This document shows positions 57,821 through 64,000 of a stretch of 64,000 nucleotides of DNA, in pieces. The position numbers were made by a program, and so were the translations under genes. The stretch spans positions 124,425 to 188,424 of the forward strand of contig NZ_JACVPB010000002.1 in the NCBI RefSeq assembly GCF_018882085.1, in the 5' to 3' direction. The notes beneath the pieces were generated by a model. It ran no database searches and had not been told where the DNA came from. It worked only from the letters and a program-made list of their open reading frames with translations. The DNA is from Polynucleobacter sp. AP-Reno-20A-A9 (lineage in GTDB: Bacteria > Pseudomonadota > Gammaproteobacteria > Burkholderiales > Burkholderiaceae). How positions within the stretch are numbered: the stretch's first letter is position 1; the number at the start of each line of letters is the position of its first letter.

Positions 57821-58641
57821 TGAGCGCAGAAATAGGTGGAACGTTGACCCTGCACTATCTGACTAATGGGTGACTTACAAACCTTACACGGCAGGCCTTT
57901 GCGGTCATAGACTTTGGTCTGAACCATAAAGTGTCCAGGATCACCATTGCTGTTCACAAAATCTTTCAAACTACTACCTCCGGCTGCAATGGCTTTTTTC
58001 AAAATCAATCTTACCGCTTCAGCCAGACGAGAACATTGTGGCTTGGTCAGCTTTCCTGCGGCTTTAGCTGGATGAATACCCGCCTCAAATAAACTTTCAG
58101 AACAATAAATATTGCCGACACCGACAACCGCTTGCCCCGCCAAAAGAAACTGCTTTACAGCAACACTGCGCTTACGTGACGCTTGATACAAAATGTCTGC
58201 GCCCAACTCACCCGCAAATTCTGGAGAAAATGGCTCAACTCCTAGCTTTTGCAATAGCGCAAACGTTTCAATAGGACCTTTTGATTTGGGGTGCCATAAG
58301 ACTGCGCCGAATTTTCGTGGGTCATGCAGACGCAAACTCAACTTACCAAACTCCAGCGTTACTCGATCATGAATCTTGAGAGGATCTGAGCTTGGGAGGA
58401 CACGCAAAGTTCCCGTCATCCCTAAATGAATCAACAAGTAGCCCGTATCCATTTCTAATAAAAGATACTTCCCCCGCCTCTCAATGGCGTGCACTTTTTG
58501 CCCAGGTAAGCTTTTAGAGAGGCTTGCAGGTACTGGCCAACGCAAACGTCCATCAATAATTTTGACGGCACTGACCTTACGCCCCTCCAGATGGGGGGCG
58601 ATTCCTAATCGGGTGACTTCTACTTCTGGAAGTTCTGGCAT
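57805..58641 (-). CDS. mutM: formamidopyrimidine-DNA glycosylase
   Basis: MutM (Fpg) excises 8-oxoguanine and cuts the abasic site. The mature N-terminal Pro nucleophile and Glu are in MPELPEVEVTRLGI. The conserved lysine is in ERRGKYLLLEM (about residue 59), VGNIYCSESLFEAGIHP is the helix-two-turn-helix region, and the C-terminal zinc finger carries CKVC and CAQC. Length 278 is typical. It pairs with mutY, which repairs the same lesion at a later stage. A TACAAT hexamer lies 6 bp before its ATG. Confidence 0.97.
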   Translation of the reverse strand: MPELPEVEVTRLGIAPHLEGRKVSAVKIIDGRLRWPVPASLSKSLPGQKVHAIERRGKYLLLEMDTGYLLIHLGMTGTLRVLPSSDPLKIHDRVTLEFGKLSLRLHDPRKFGAVLWHPKSKGPIETFALLQKLGVEPFSPEFAGELGADILYQASRKRSVAVKQFLLAGQAVVGVGNIYCSESLFEAGIHPAKAAGKLTKPQCSRLAEAVRLILKKAIAAGGSSLKDFVNSNGDPGHFMVQTKVYDRKGLPCKVCKSPISQIVQGQRSTYFCAQCQKR

Positions 58642-58676
58642 AAATGGATTGTAGATTCGCGGATTAGAATGTGCTT

Positions 58677-60164
58677 ATGAGTAAATTCACACTGAAACCC
58701 CTTTTAAAGGGTTTATTCCTGGCGGCCTTGGCTGGTGGAGTCATTTCATCAGCCCATGCCCAGACCCAGGCAAATGGATTACAAACCGGTGAGGCCGTCT
58801 TTGAGGTACTCGCCTCCGAAATCGCCCTGCAGCGGGGTGAGGCTGGCCTGGCTTACAACACCTATTTGGAGATGGCGCGGCAATACCAGGATCCAAGACT
58901 TGCTCAAAGAGCCATGGAAATTGCGATTGCAGGAGGCTCCCCAGACTTAGCCATGCAAGCAGCTAAAACTTGGGATGAACTCTCGCCAACCTCAGACACC
59001 AAACCTAAAGAAGTCCTAGTAACACTGCTGATCTTAAGTAACCGTTGGTCTGATGCTATCAAGCCCGCAATTGCCTTATTGCGCCAACAAACTCCCACTG
59101 AACAAGAAAACACTCTTTTGCAATTACAAACATTGCTTGCTAAAGCAAAAGATGAGTCAGACGCCTTGCGCGCTTTTTATGAAATCGCATCGACTGTCAA
59201 GATTCCACTTAAAGATCCTGGCCTGCTTTACACCTATGCCATGTCTGCTGAAAAAGTAGGTCGCATGGATGTGATGGAAAAAACCTTGCGTGACATTTTG
59301 CGCAAGAACCCAAACGATGTGAATTCTCTTAATGCTCTCGGCTACTCACTAGCAGATCGCAATATGAAATTGCCAGAAGCATTTGCACTCATCAGCAAAG
59401 CACATCAACTGTCTCCAAAAGATAGTTTTATTTTGGACAGCTTAGGCTGGGTGAATTTTCGTCTTGGTAAAAACGCCCTTGCGTTAGAGCAATTACAACA
59501 AGCCTTCGCTATGAAACCAGAAGCTGATATTGCTGGTCATACTGGTGAAGTATTGTGGGTCATGAATCGTCGCGCTGAAGCTGAAGATATATGGCGTCAG
59601 GGACAAAAATTAGACGCTAATAATCCAACCCTGAAAGAAACCTTACAGCGCTTAAAGCCAGACTGGACAAGAGATGATCAATCCTCTAAAGGCTCATGGG
59701 ATGGACGTTTTGCCGTCAAAGTCATTGGTCTAACCGAGTCACAAAACCAAGGCGGCTCCGGTGGCTTCACCTTAACCCAAGAAGCTTTAAAAGATGTTTT
59801 AGAGATACGCAATCCTATGGGTGGATCGATTGCAAAAATTACGATTACGCCCGGTGAAGCCACTCTTGAAAGTGATGGCAAAGTAATTACTGCAATTGAT
59901 GCAGATACCTTGATGCAAAACACATTGGGCCTACCACTTCCTGCGCGCGGATTATCAAACTGGTTAAGAGGTGAAGTACGCCCAGGAAGTGAAGCAAGCG
60001 TTGATAGAAACGCGAAGGGCCAAGTGAACAAAATTAGTCAGGATGGCTGGGACTTGGTATACACATGGAGCAACACCAATCGTCTCGAAAAACTCACCAT
60101 GACACGCAGCTCGAATATCGGCTCGATTGATATTCGCCTCGTGTTTGACCGCCCGAATGACTAA
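58677..60164 (+). CDS. TPR repeat protein fused to a LolB-like lipoprotein-insertion domain
   Basis: A 495-residue exported protein. A Sec signal peptide (residues 1 to about 29, cleaved after SSAHA) is followed by a tetratricopeptide region (about 35-310; NPNDVNSLNALGYSLADRNM, SPKDSFILDSLGWVNFRLGK). From about residue 332 a LolB-like domain follows: GSWDGRFAVKVIGL, LEIRNPMGGSIAKITITPGE, and TLGLPLPARGLSNWLRGEV match LolB's beta-sheet and helix pattern. LolB normally is a separate outer-membrane lipoprotein; here no cysteine follows the signal peptide, so no lipid anchor is expected. A GTG at 58671 could extend the start. In Burkholderiales separate TPR and lolB genes often precede ispE. Confidence 0.82.
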   Translation: MSKFTLKPLLKGLFLAALAGGVISSAHAQTQANGLQTGEAVFEVLASEIALQRGEAGLAYNTYLEMARQYQDPRLAQRAMEIAIAGGSPDLAMQAAKTWDELSPTSDTKPKEVLVTLLILSNRWSDAIKPAIALLRQQTPTEQENTLLQLQTLLAKAKDESDALRAFYEIASTVKIPLKDPGLLYTYAMSAEKVGRMDVMEKTLRDILRKNPNDVNSLNALGYSLADRNMKLPEAFALISKAHQLSPKDSFILDSLGWVNFRLGKNALALEQLQQAFAMKPEADIAGHTGEVLWVMNRRAEAEDIWRQGQKLDANNPTLKETLQRLKPDWTRDDQSSKGSWDGRFAVKVIGLTESQNQGGSGGFTLTQEALKDVLEIRNPMGGSIAKITITPGEATLESDGKVITAIDADTLMQNTLGLPLPARGLSNWLRGEVRPGSEASVDRNAKGQVNKISQDGWDLVYTWSNTNRLEKLTMTRSSNIGSIDIRLVFDRPND

Positions 60165-60175
60165 GCAAAATATCA

Positions 60176-61054
60176 ATGGCGAAACTCGATTCTTTATCTC
60201 TTCGTTCGCCCGCTAAGCTCAATCTTTTTTTGCACATCGTCGGACGTAGAGCAGATGGCTATCACCTACTCCAATCCGTCTTTCAACTGATTGATTGGTG
60301 CGACACCATCCACTTAAAAAGAATTTCTGAAAATGAAGTGCGCCGCATTAATCCTATTCCCGGAGTTCCGCCCGAACAAGACTTAGTGGTTCGCGCAGCA
60401 AACTTACTAAAAGATTTTTGCAAGATTGAGGCTGGGGTTGAAATCGATCTTCACAAAGAAATTCCGATGGGTGCAGGCATGGGGGGCGGGTCCTCTGACG
60501 CAGCAACCACATTGATTGGTCTAAACGCCCTTTGGAATCTTCAGCTTTCTAAAGAAACGCTTTGCACCCTAGGACTCAAGCTCGGGGCCGATGTCCCCTT
60601 CTTCATTTTTGGAAAAAATGCCTTTGTTGAAGGCATCGGGGAGAAAATTCAAGAAATTTCCCTCCAAACCCCTGATTTTTTGGTGATATTTCCCAATCAA
60701 GGGATTGCGACTGCTAGCATTTTTCAAGACTCGGAATTGACCCGAGATCACGCTCAGATTACAATTGATGGCTTTCTTGCATCGCCATTGTTATATCAAT
60801 CGAATGATTGTCAGGCGGTAGCGATGCGGATTTGCCCTGAAGTGAAGCAAGCTTTGGATTGGATTACCCAGGCAGTACCGGGCTCACAGCCCCGAATGTC
60901 TGGTTCTGGAAGTAGCGTTTTTGCAGTCTTAGACCCTAAGACTGATACCGCAAAACTAGAAAATCTTCTGCAAAATCTTCCTGAAGGGTGGGTAGGTCGG
61001 GTTGTTCGGGGGCTAAATAAAAATCCCGCTTACAATTTGATTTCTTCAGATTGA
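60176..61054 (+). CDS. ispE: 4-diphosphocytidyl-2-C-methyl-D-erythritol kinase
   Basis: IspE phosphorylates the fourth intermediate of the MEP isoprenoid route. It is a GHMP kinase: LRSPAKLNLFLHIVGRRADG (about residues 8-27), the ATP motif IPMGAGMGGGSSDAAT (about 96-111), and the C-terminal RMSGSGSSVFAV (about 240-251). Length 292 is normal. It follows the TPR-LolB gene after 11 bp and precedes tRNA-Gln. Confidence 0.97.
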   Translation: MAKLDSLSLRSPAKLNLFLHIVGRRADGYHLLQSVFQLIDWCDTIHLKRISENEVRRINPIPGVPPEQDLVVRAANLLKDFCKIEAGVEIDLHKEIPMGAGMGGGSSDAATTLIGLNALWNLQLSKETLCTLGLKLGADVPFFIFGKNAFVEGIGEKIQEISLQTPDFLVIFPNQGIATASIFQDSELTRDHAQITIDGFLASPLLYQSNDCQAVAMRICPEVKQALDWITQAVPGSQPRMSGSGSSVFAVLDPKTDTAKLENLLQNLPEGWVGRVVRGLNKNPAYNLISSD

Positions 61055-61059
61055 CCTGT

Positions 61060-61136
61060 AGGGGAATCGCCAAGCTGGTTAAGGCACTGGATTTTGATTC
61101 CAGCATGCGAAGGTTCGAATCCTTCTTCCCCTGCCA
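61060..61136 (+). tRNA. tRNA-Gln (anticodon TTG)
   Basis: A full cloverleaf with encoded CCA. The acceptor stem is AGGGGAA/TTCCCCT, D stem GCC/GGC, anticodon stem CTGGA/TCCAG with loop TTTTGAT, and T stem GAAGG/CCTTC with loop TTCGAAT. The discriminator base is G. Anticodon TTG reads CAA and CAG. Located between ispE and prs, the usual betaproteobacterial position. Confidence 0.97.
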
Positions 61137-61189
61137 AGTACTGTAGAAACGATAAAGATAACCTTTTGACCTCACAAAACCCTAAGACT

Positions 61190-62155
61190 ATGTCCTCCAC
61201 AAACGCAGATTTATTGACTCTTTTCACAGGCAACGCAAATCCCGTTTTGGCTGAGGCTGTAGCCAAAGAACTTAAACTCCCCATGGGAAAAGCCTTTGTT
61301 GGCAGATTCTCTGATGGTGAGATTCAAGTAGAAATTCAAGAGAACGTCCGCGGCAAGAATGTCGTGGTGATCCAATCAACCTGTGCACCTACAAATGACA
61401 GCTTGATGGAACTCATGATCATGATTGATGCCCTGAAACGAGCCTCTGCAAGCCGTATAACCGCAGTGATTCCTTACTTCGGCTATGCCCGTCAAGACCG
61501 CCGCCCTCGCTCTGCTCGCGTAGCTATTTCGGCTCGCATTGTGGCCAACATGCTTCAGTCAGTTGCTGGCATTGAGCGCGTTTTGACAATGGATCTGCAT
61601 GCCGACCAAATTCAGGGTTTCTTTGATATTCCGGTAGATAACATCTATGCCTCTCCAGTTCTTTTAGCTGACCTAGAAGCGCAAAAAACCAAAAAAGATC
61701 TGATCATTGTGTCCCCAGACATTGGCGGCGTAGTACGCGCCCGTGCAATGGCCAAGCAATTAGGCACTGATTTGGCGATTATTGATAAACGCCGCCCTAA
61801 GGCAAACGTATCCGAAGTAATGCACCTCATTGGCGAAGTAGAAGGCCGCCATTGCGTCATCATGGATGACATCATTGATACCGGCGGAACCCTCTGTAAA
61901 GCCGCTGAAGCACTTAAAGAGCGTGGTGCTAAGGGCGTTACCGCCTACTGTACTCATGCAGTGCTCTCAGGCGGTGCTGTGGCCCGTATTGCTGCTTCTG
62001 AATTGGATGAGCTCGTCGTCACCGACACCATCCCTCTGACCGCAGAAGCAATGAAAGTGTCCAAAATTCGCCAATTGACCGTAGCCCCGCTACTAGCTGA
62101 AACTCTTTCCCGTATTAGCAAGGGTGATTCAGTGATGTCAATGTTTGCTGAATAA
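61190..62155 (+). CDS. prs: ribose-phosphate pyrophosphokinase
   Basis: Prs makes PRPP for purine, pyrimidine, histidine and tryptophan synthesis. The start is the ATG at 61190 ([14 protein letters not shown]); the frame is open further upstream only because it runs through the t[15 protein letters not shown] (about residues 38-49), [10 protein letters not shown], and the PRPP-binding loop [18 protein letters not shown] (about 222-239) are intact. Length 321. It is 53 bp after tRNA-Gln and may share its transcript. Confidence 0.97.
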   Translation: MSSTNADLLTLFTGNANPVLAEAVAKELKLPMGKAFVGRFSDGEIQVEIQENVRGKNVVVIQSTCAPTNDSLMELMIMIDALKRASASRITAVIPYFGYARQDRRPRSARVAISARIVANMLQSVAGIERVLTMDLHADQIQGFFDIPVDNIYASPVLLADLEAQKTKKDLIIVSPDIGGVVRARAMAKQLGTDLAIIDKRRPKANVSEVMHLIGEVEGRHCVIMDDIIDTGGTLCKAAEALKERGAKGVTAYCTHAVLSGGAVARIAASELDELVVTDTIPLTAEAMKVSKIRQLTVAPLLAETLSRISKGDSVMSMFAE

Positions 62156-62194
62156 GCCAAAAAATACCGTTTTACCCCGGTTTTTGGCAGTTTT
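62156..62194 (+). terminator. probable prs terminator, weak
   Basis: GCCAAAAA pairs with TTTTTGGC and, inside a bulge, CCG with CGG. A short run of four Ts follows at 62191-62194. It lies directly after the prs stop and before the rplY promoter. Confidence 0.5.
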
Positions 62195-62229
62195 AAGTCT
62201 TTTGTAGGCGAAAACATCCTTTCCCACGA

Positions 62230-62235
62230 TATAAT
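62230..62235 (+). promoter_or_regulatory. candidate -10 element of rplY
   Basis: A perfect TATAAT placed 55 bp before the rplY ATG, giving a leader of about 49 nt. The -35 region is poor. It lies after the prs terminator, supporting independent transcription of rplY. Confidence 0.45.
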
Positions 62236-62290
62236 TGAAGGCTTTTCTGTTTGGTCGCGAACGGAAATTAACCTTAACTAGGAAATCATC

Positions 62291-62935
62291 ATGAAAGTAG
62301 TTGCCTTTGAAAGAAGCGTACAGGGAACGGGTGCGAGCCGCCGTCTGCGCAATTCCGGAAAAACTCCGGGAATCGTTTACGGTAGTAAAGATCCAGCCTT
62401 GGTCATCGAGTTAGACCACAACGCATTGTTCCATGCTCTCCGTAAGGAAGCATTCCACTCATCCATTTTGGATTTGGAAATTAGCGGCAAGACACAAAAA
62501 GTGTTGTTGCGCGATTACCAGATGCATCCATTTAAGCCATTGGTATTGCACATTGACTTCCAGCGCGTATCCGCGACTGAGAAGGTTCATATGCGCGTTC
62601 CATTGCACTTCACAAACGCTGACACTTCAGCTGCTGTGAAATTGCAAGGCGCTGTTATTAGCCACATCCTCACCGAACTCGAAGTTTCTTGCTTACCAGC
62701 AGACTTGCCTGAGTTCATTGAAGTGGACTTGGCGAAGATTGAAGTTGGACACGGTATTCACGCTAAAGACATCGCATTGCCAAAAGGCGTTACCTTGGTA
62801 TTGCATGTTGAGCAAGAGAATCCAGTACTTGCTAACGCACGTATCCCAGCAGTTAAAGGTGCTGAGCCTACAGACGCGCCTGCTGCACCAGCAGCCGCAG
62901 CCTCTGCAGCTGAGGCGCCAAAAGATAAAGCTTAA
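62291..62935 (+). CDS. rplY: 50S ribosomal protein L25/general stress protein Ctc
   Basis: L25 binds 5S rRNA. The product is the long Ctc form (214 residues): an N-terminal 5S-binding domain (about 1-95; [24 protein letters not shown]) and a TL5-like C-terminal domain. The tail is Ala/Pro-rich ([20 protein letters not shown]). An AGGA lies 7-10 bp before the start. The order prs, rplY, pth is standard in proteobacteria. Confidence 0.97.
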   Translation: MKVVAFERSVQGTGASRRLRNSGKTPGIVYGSKDPALVIELDHNALFHALRKEAFHSSILDLEISGKTQKVLLRDYQMHPFKPLVLHIDFQRVSATEKVHMRVPLHFTNADTSAAVKLQGAVISHILTELEVSCLPADLPEFIEVDLAKIEVGHGIHAKDIALPKGVTLVLHVEQENPVLANARIPAVKGAEPTDAPAAPAAAASAAEAPKDKA

Positions 62936-62961
62936 TTATTTAGCTCAATCGCTTGTACAAG

Positions 62962-62987
62962 AAGGCCTGCGCAAGCGGGCCTTTTTT
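62962..62987 (+). terminator. rplY intrinsic terminator
   Basis: AAGGCCTGC pairs with GCGGGCCTT (one T-G wobble) around a GCAA tetraloop, with six Ts at 62982-62987. It ends the rplY transcript, so pth probably uses its own promoter. Confidence 0.85.
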
Positions 62988-63046
62988 ATTGCCCTAAGTT
63001 TTCACTCTTTTTTGGCGAAATACTTTTATATCTTTAAACTCTCAAC

Positions 63047-63637
63047 ATGACTAAATTAATTGTTGGCCTAGGCAATCCTGGAGATGAGCATAAAGAAGAT
63101 CGGCACAATGCTGGCTTCTGGTTTGTTGACGTCTTGGCAAAACAACTAAGCACTCGTTTTGAATCTGAAAAACGCTTTCATGGCAAAGTAGCTAAAGCTA
63201 AATGGGAAGGCGAAGATCTTTACTTACTCAAGCCAAGCACTTACATGAACCTGAGTGGGCAATCGGTTGGCGCGCTATGCCGCTTTCACAAAATCACTCC
63301 TGCGGATATTTTGATAGTCCAAGATGAACTGGATTTGAAGCCTGGTACTGCACGACTGAAGTTAGGTGGCGGCACTGGCGGTCACAATGGCTTGAAAGAT
63401 ATCCAAGCGCATTTAAGTACCCCAGATTATTGGCGCTTACGCTTAGGCATTGGCCACCCCAGAGATTTAGCTGGTGATGGACGCCCGATGGATGTTGCAG
63501 ATTATGTATTGCGTAGACCTCAATTGGACGAGCAAAAACTTATTGATATCAGCATTGAAAATAGCCTGCAAATTTTGCCGCTCTTTTTAAAAGGCGACAC
63601 TCAAAACGCTATGATGGAGTTGCACTCCAAGGGCTAA
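63047..63637 (+). CDS. pth: peptidyl-tRNA hydrolase
   Basis: Pth recycles tRNA from prematurely released peptidyl-tRNA. IVGLGNPGDEHKEDRHNAGF (residues 5-24, with the catalytic His), KPSTYMNLSGQSVG (about 64-77) and the LVQDELDLKPG-like stretch IVQDELDLKPGTARLKLGGG are conserved. Length 196 is normal. Confidence 0.97.
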   Translation: MTKLIVGLGNPGDEHKEDRHNAGFWFVDVLAKQLSTRFESEKRFHGKVAKAKWEGEDLYLLKPSTYMNLSGQSVGALCRFHKITPADILIVQDELDLKPGTARLKLGGGTGGHNGLKDIQAHLSTPDYWRLRLGIGHPRDLAGDGRPMDVADYVLRRPQLDEQKLIDISIENSLQILPLFLKGDTQNAMMELHSKG

Positions 63638-63658
63638 TTACTGAACTAAGCTGCTCAG

Positions 63659-63928
<270 letters not shown>

Positions 63929-64000
63929 TTACTCGCCAAATTTCATTTGGTCACTCTTTATTCTGAGTGCCTGAAGCAATTTTTCTGACGAGCCATTTTT
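63929..64000 (-). CDS. possible C-terminal end of an upstream gene, cut by window
   Basis: On the minus strand a frame is open from the window edge to a TAA at 63929, 3 bp before the ferredoxin start; it encodes about 23 residues ending DQMKFGE. The tight spacing suggests a real upstream gene (coaD is common in this position in relatives), but the fragment is too short to recognise. Confidence 0.3.
   Translation of the reverse strand, partial: KNGSSEKLLQALRIKSDQMKFGE

Noticed and set aside
61094..61189. Open frame upstream of prs beginning within the tRNA
   Set aside because: It reads through tRNA-Gln sequence; the prs protein family begins at the ATG at 61190.

Overview
The window looks like a chromosome segment of a small-genome betaproteobacterium of order Burkholderiales, most like Polynucleobacter. 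This is judged from protein resemblance and gene order (rsmA-pdxA-surA-lptD / amgK-murU, dusB-fis-purH-ruvCAB, kdsD-kdsC-lptCAB-hpf-ptsN-hprK-rapZ, mutY-mutM / TPR-ispE-tRNA-prs-rplY-pth); no database search was possible. Coding density is very high. Most intergenic gaps are under 100 bp, many genes overlap, and no insertion sequence, prophage or CRISPR array is visible. Nearly everything is core housekeeping.

Layout. 1-5.7 kb (minus): rsmA (cut by the window edge), pdxA, surA, lptD. 5.7-10 kb (plus): amgK and murU (peptidoglycan sugar recycling), pepP, a UbiH-type hydroxylase. 10.1-15.3 kb (plus): dusB, fis, purH, ruvC, ruvA, ruvB. 15.3-18.5 kb: the only clearly accessory patch, with an autotransporter, a cysteine-rich lipoprotein coupled to it, and a divergent small exported protein. 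18.5-24.5 kb: tyrS / anmK, erpA, argC, rpsI-rplM, a 409-bp gene-free stretch carrying a candidate small RNA, an OsmC-like gene and the RNase P RNA. 24.6-40.1 kb (minus): pyrC, glycerate kinase, an Atm1-type ABC exporter, nudB, aspS, DUF502, ubiB, ubiJ, a Tim44-like gene, ubiE, DUF971 and a 1279-residue FAD/Fe-S oxidoreductase. 40.2-43.5 kb (plus): ilvA, 5'-nucleotidase, queF. 43.6-50.3 kb: ssb, an MFS transporter, uvrA (plus) and a KefB-like antiporter. 50.3-56.7 kb (plus): kdsD, kdsC, lptC, lptA, lptB, hpf, ptsN, hprK, rapZ. 56.7-64 kb: mutY, mutM (minus), a TPR-LolB fusion, ispE, tRNA-Gln, prs, rplY, pth, and a YfhL-type ferredoxin (minus).

Functional themes. Outer-membrane building is strong: LptD, LptA, LptB, LptC, SurA, KdsD, KdsC and a LolB domain. 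Cell-wall recycling is represented by AnmK, AmgK and MurU. Ubiquinone synthesis has UbiE, UbiJ, UbiB and a UbiH-like enzyme. DNA repair has RuvABC, UvrA, MutY and MutM. The nitrogen-PTS module (PtsN, HprK, RapZ) sits beside Hpf, but rpoN, which often lies between lptB and hpf, is not there.

Most notable observations: (1) a candidate ~102-nt small RNA at 23540-23641 with its own promoter, CCUCC motifs and a strong terminator; (2) a perfect inverted repeat matching the Fis-binding consensus just upstream of dusB-fis; (3) fusion of a TPR protein with a LolB domain and no lipid-attachment cysteine; (4) the coupled cysteine-rich lipoprotein and autotransporter; (5) an enlarged Fe-S loop and an eight-base homopolymer in mutY.
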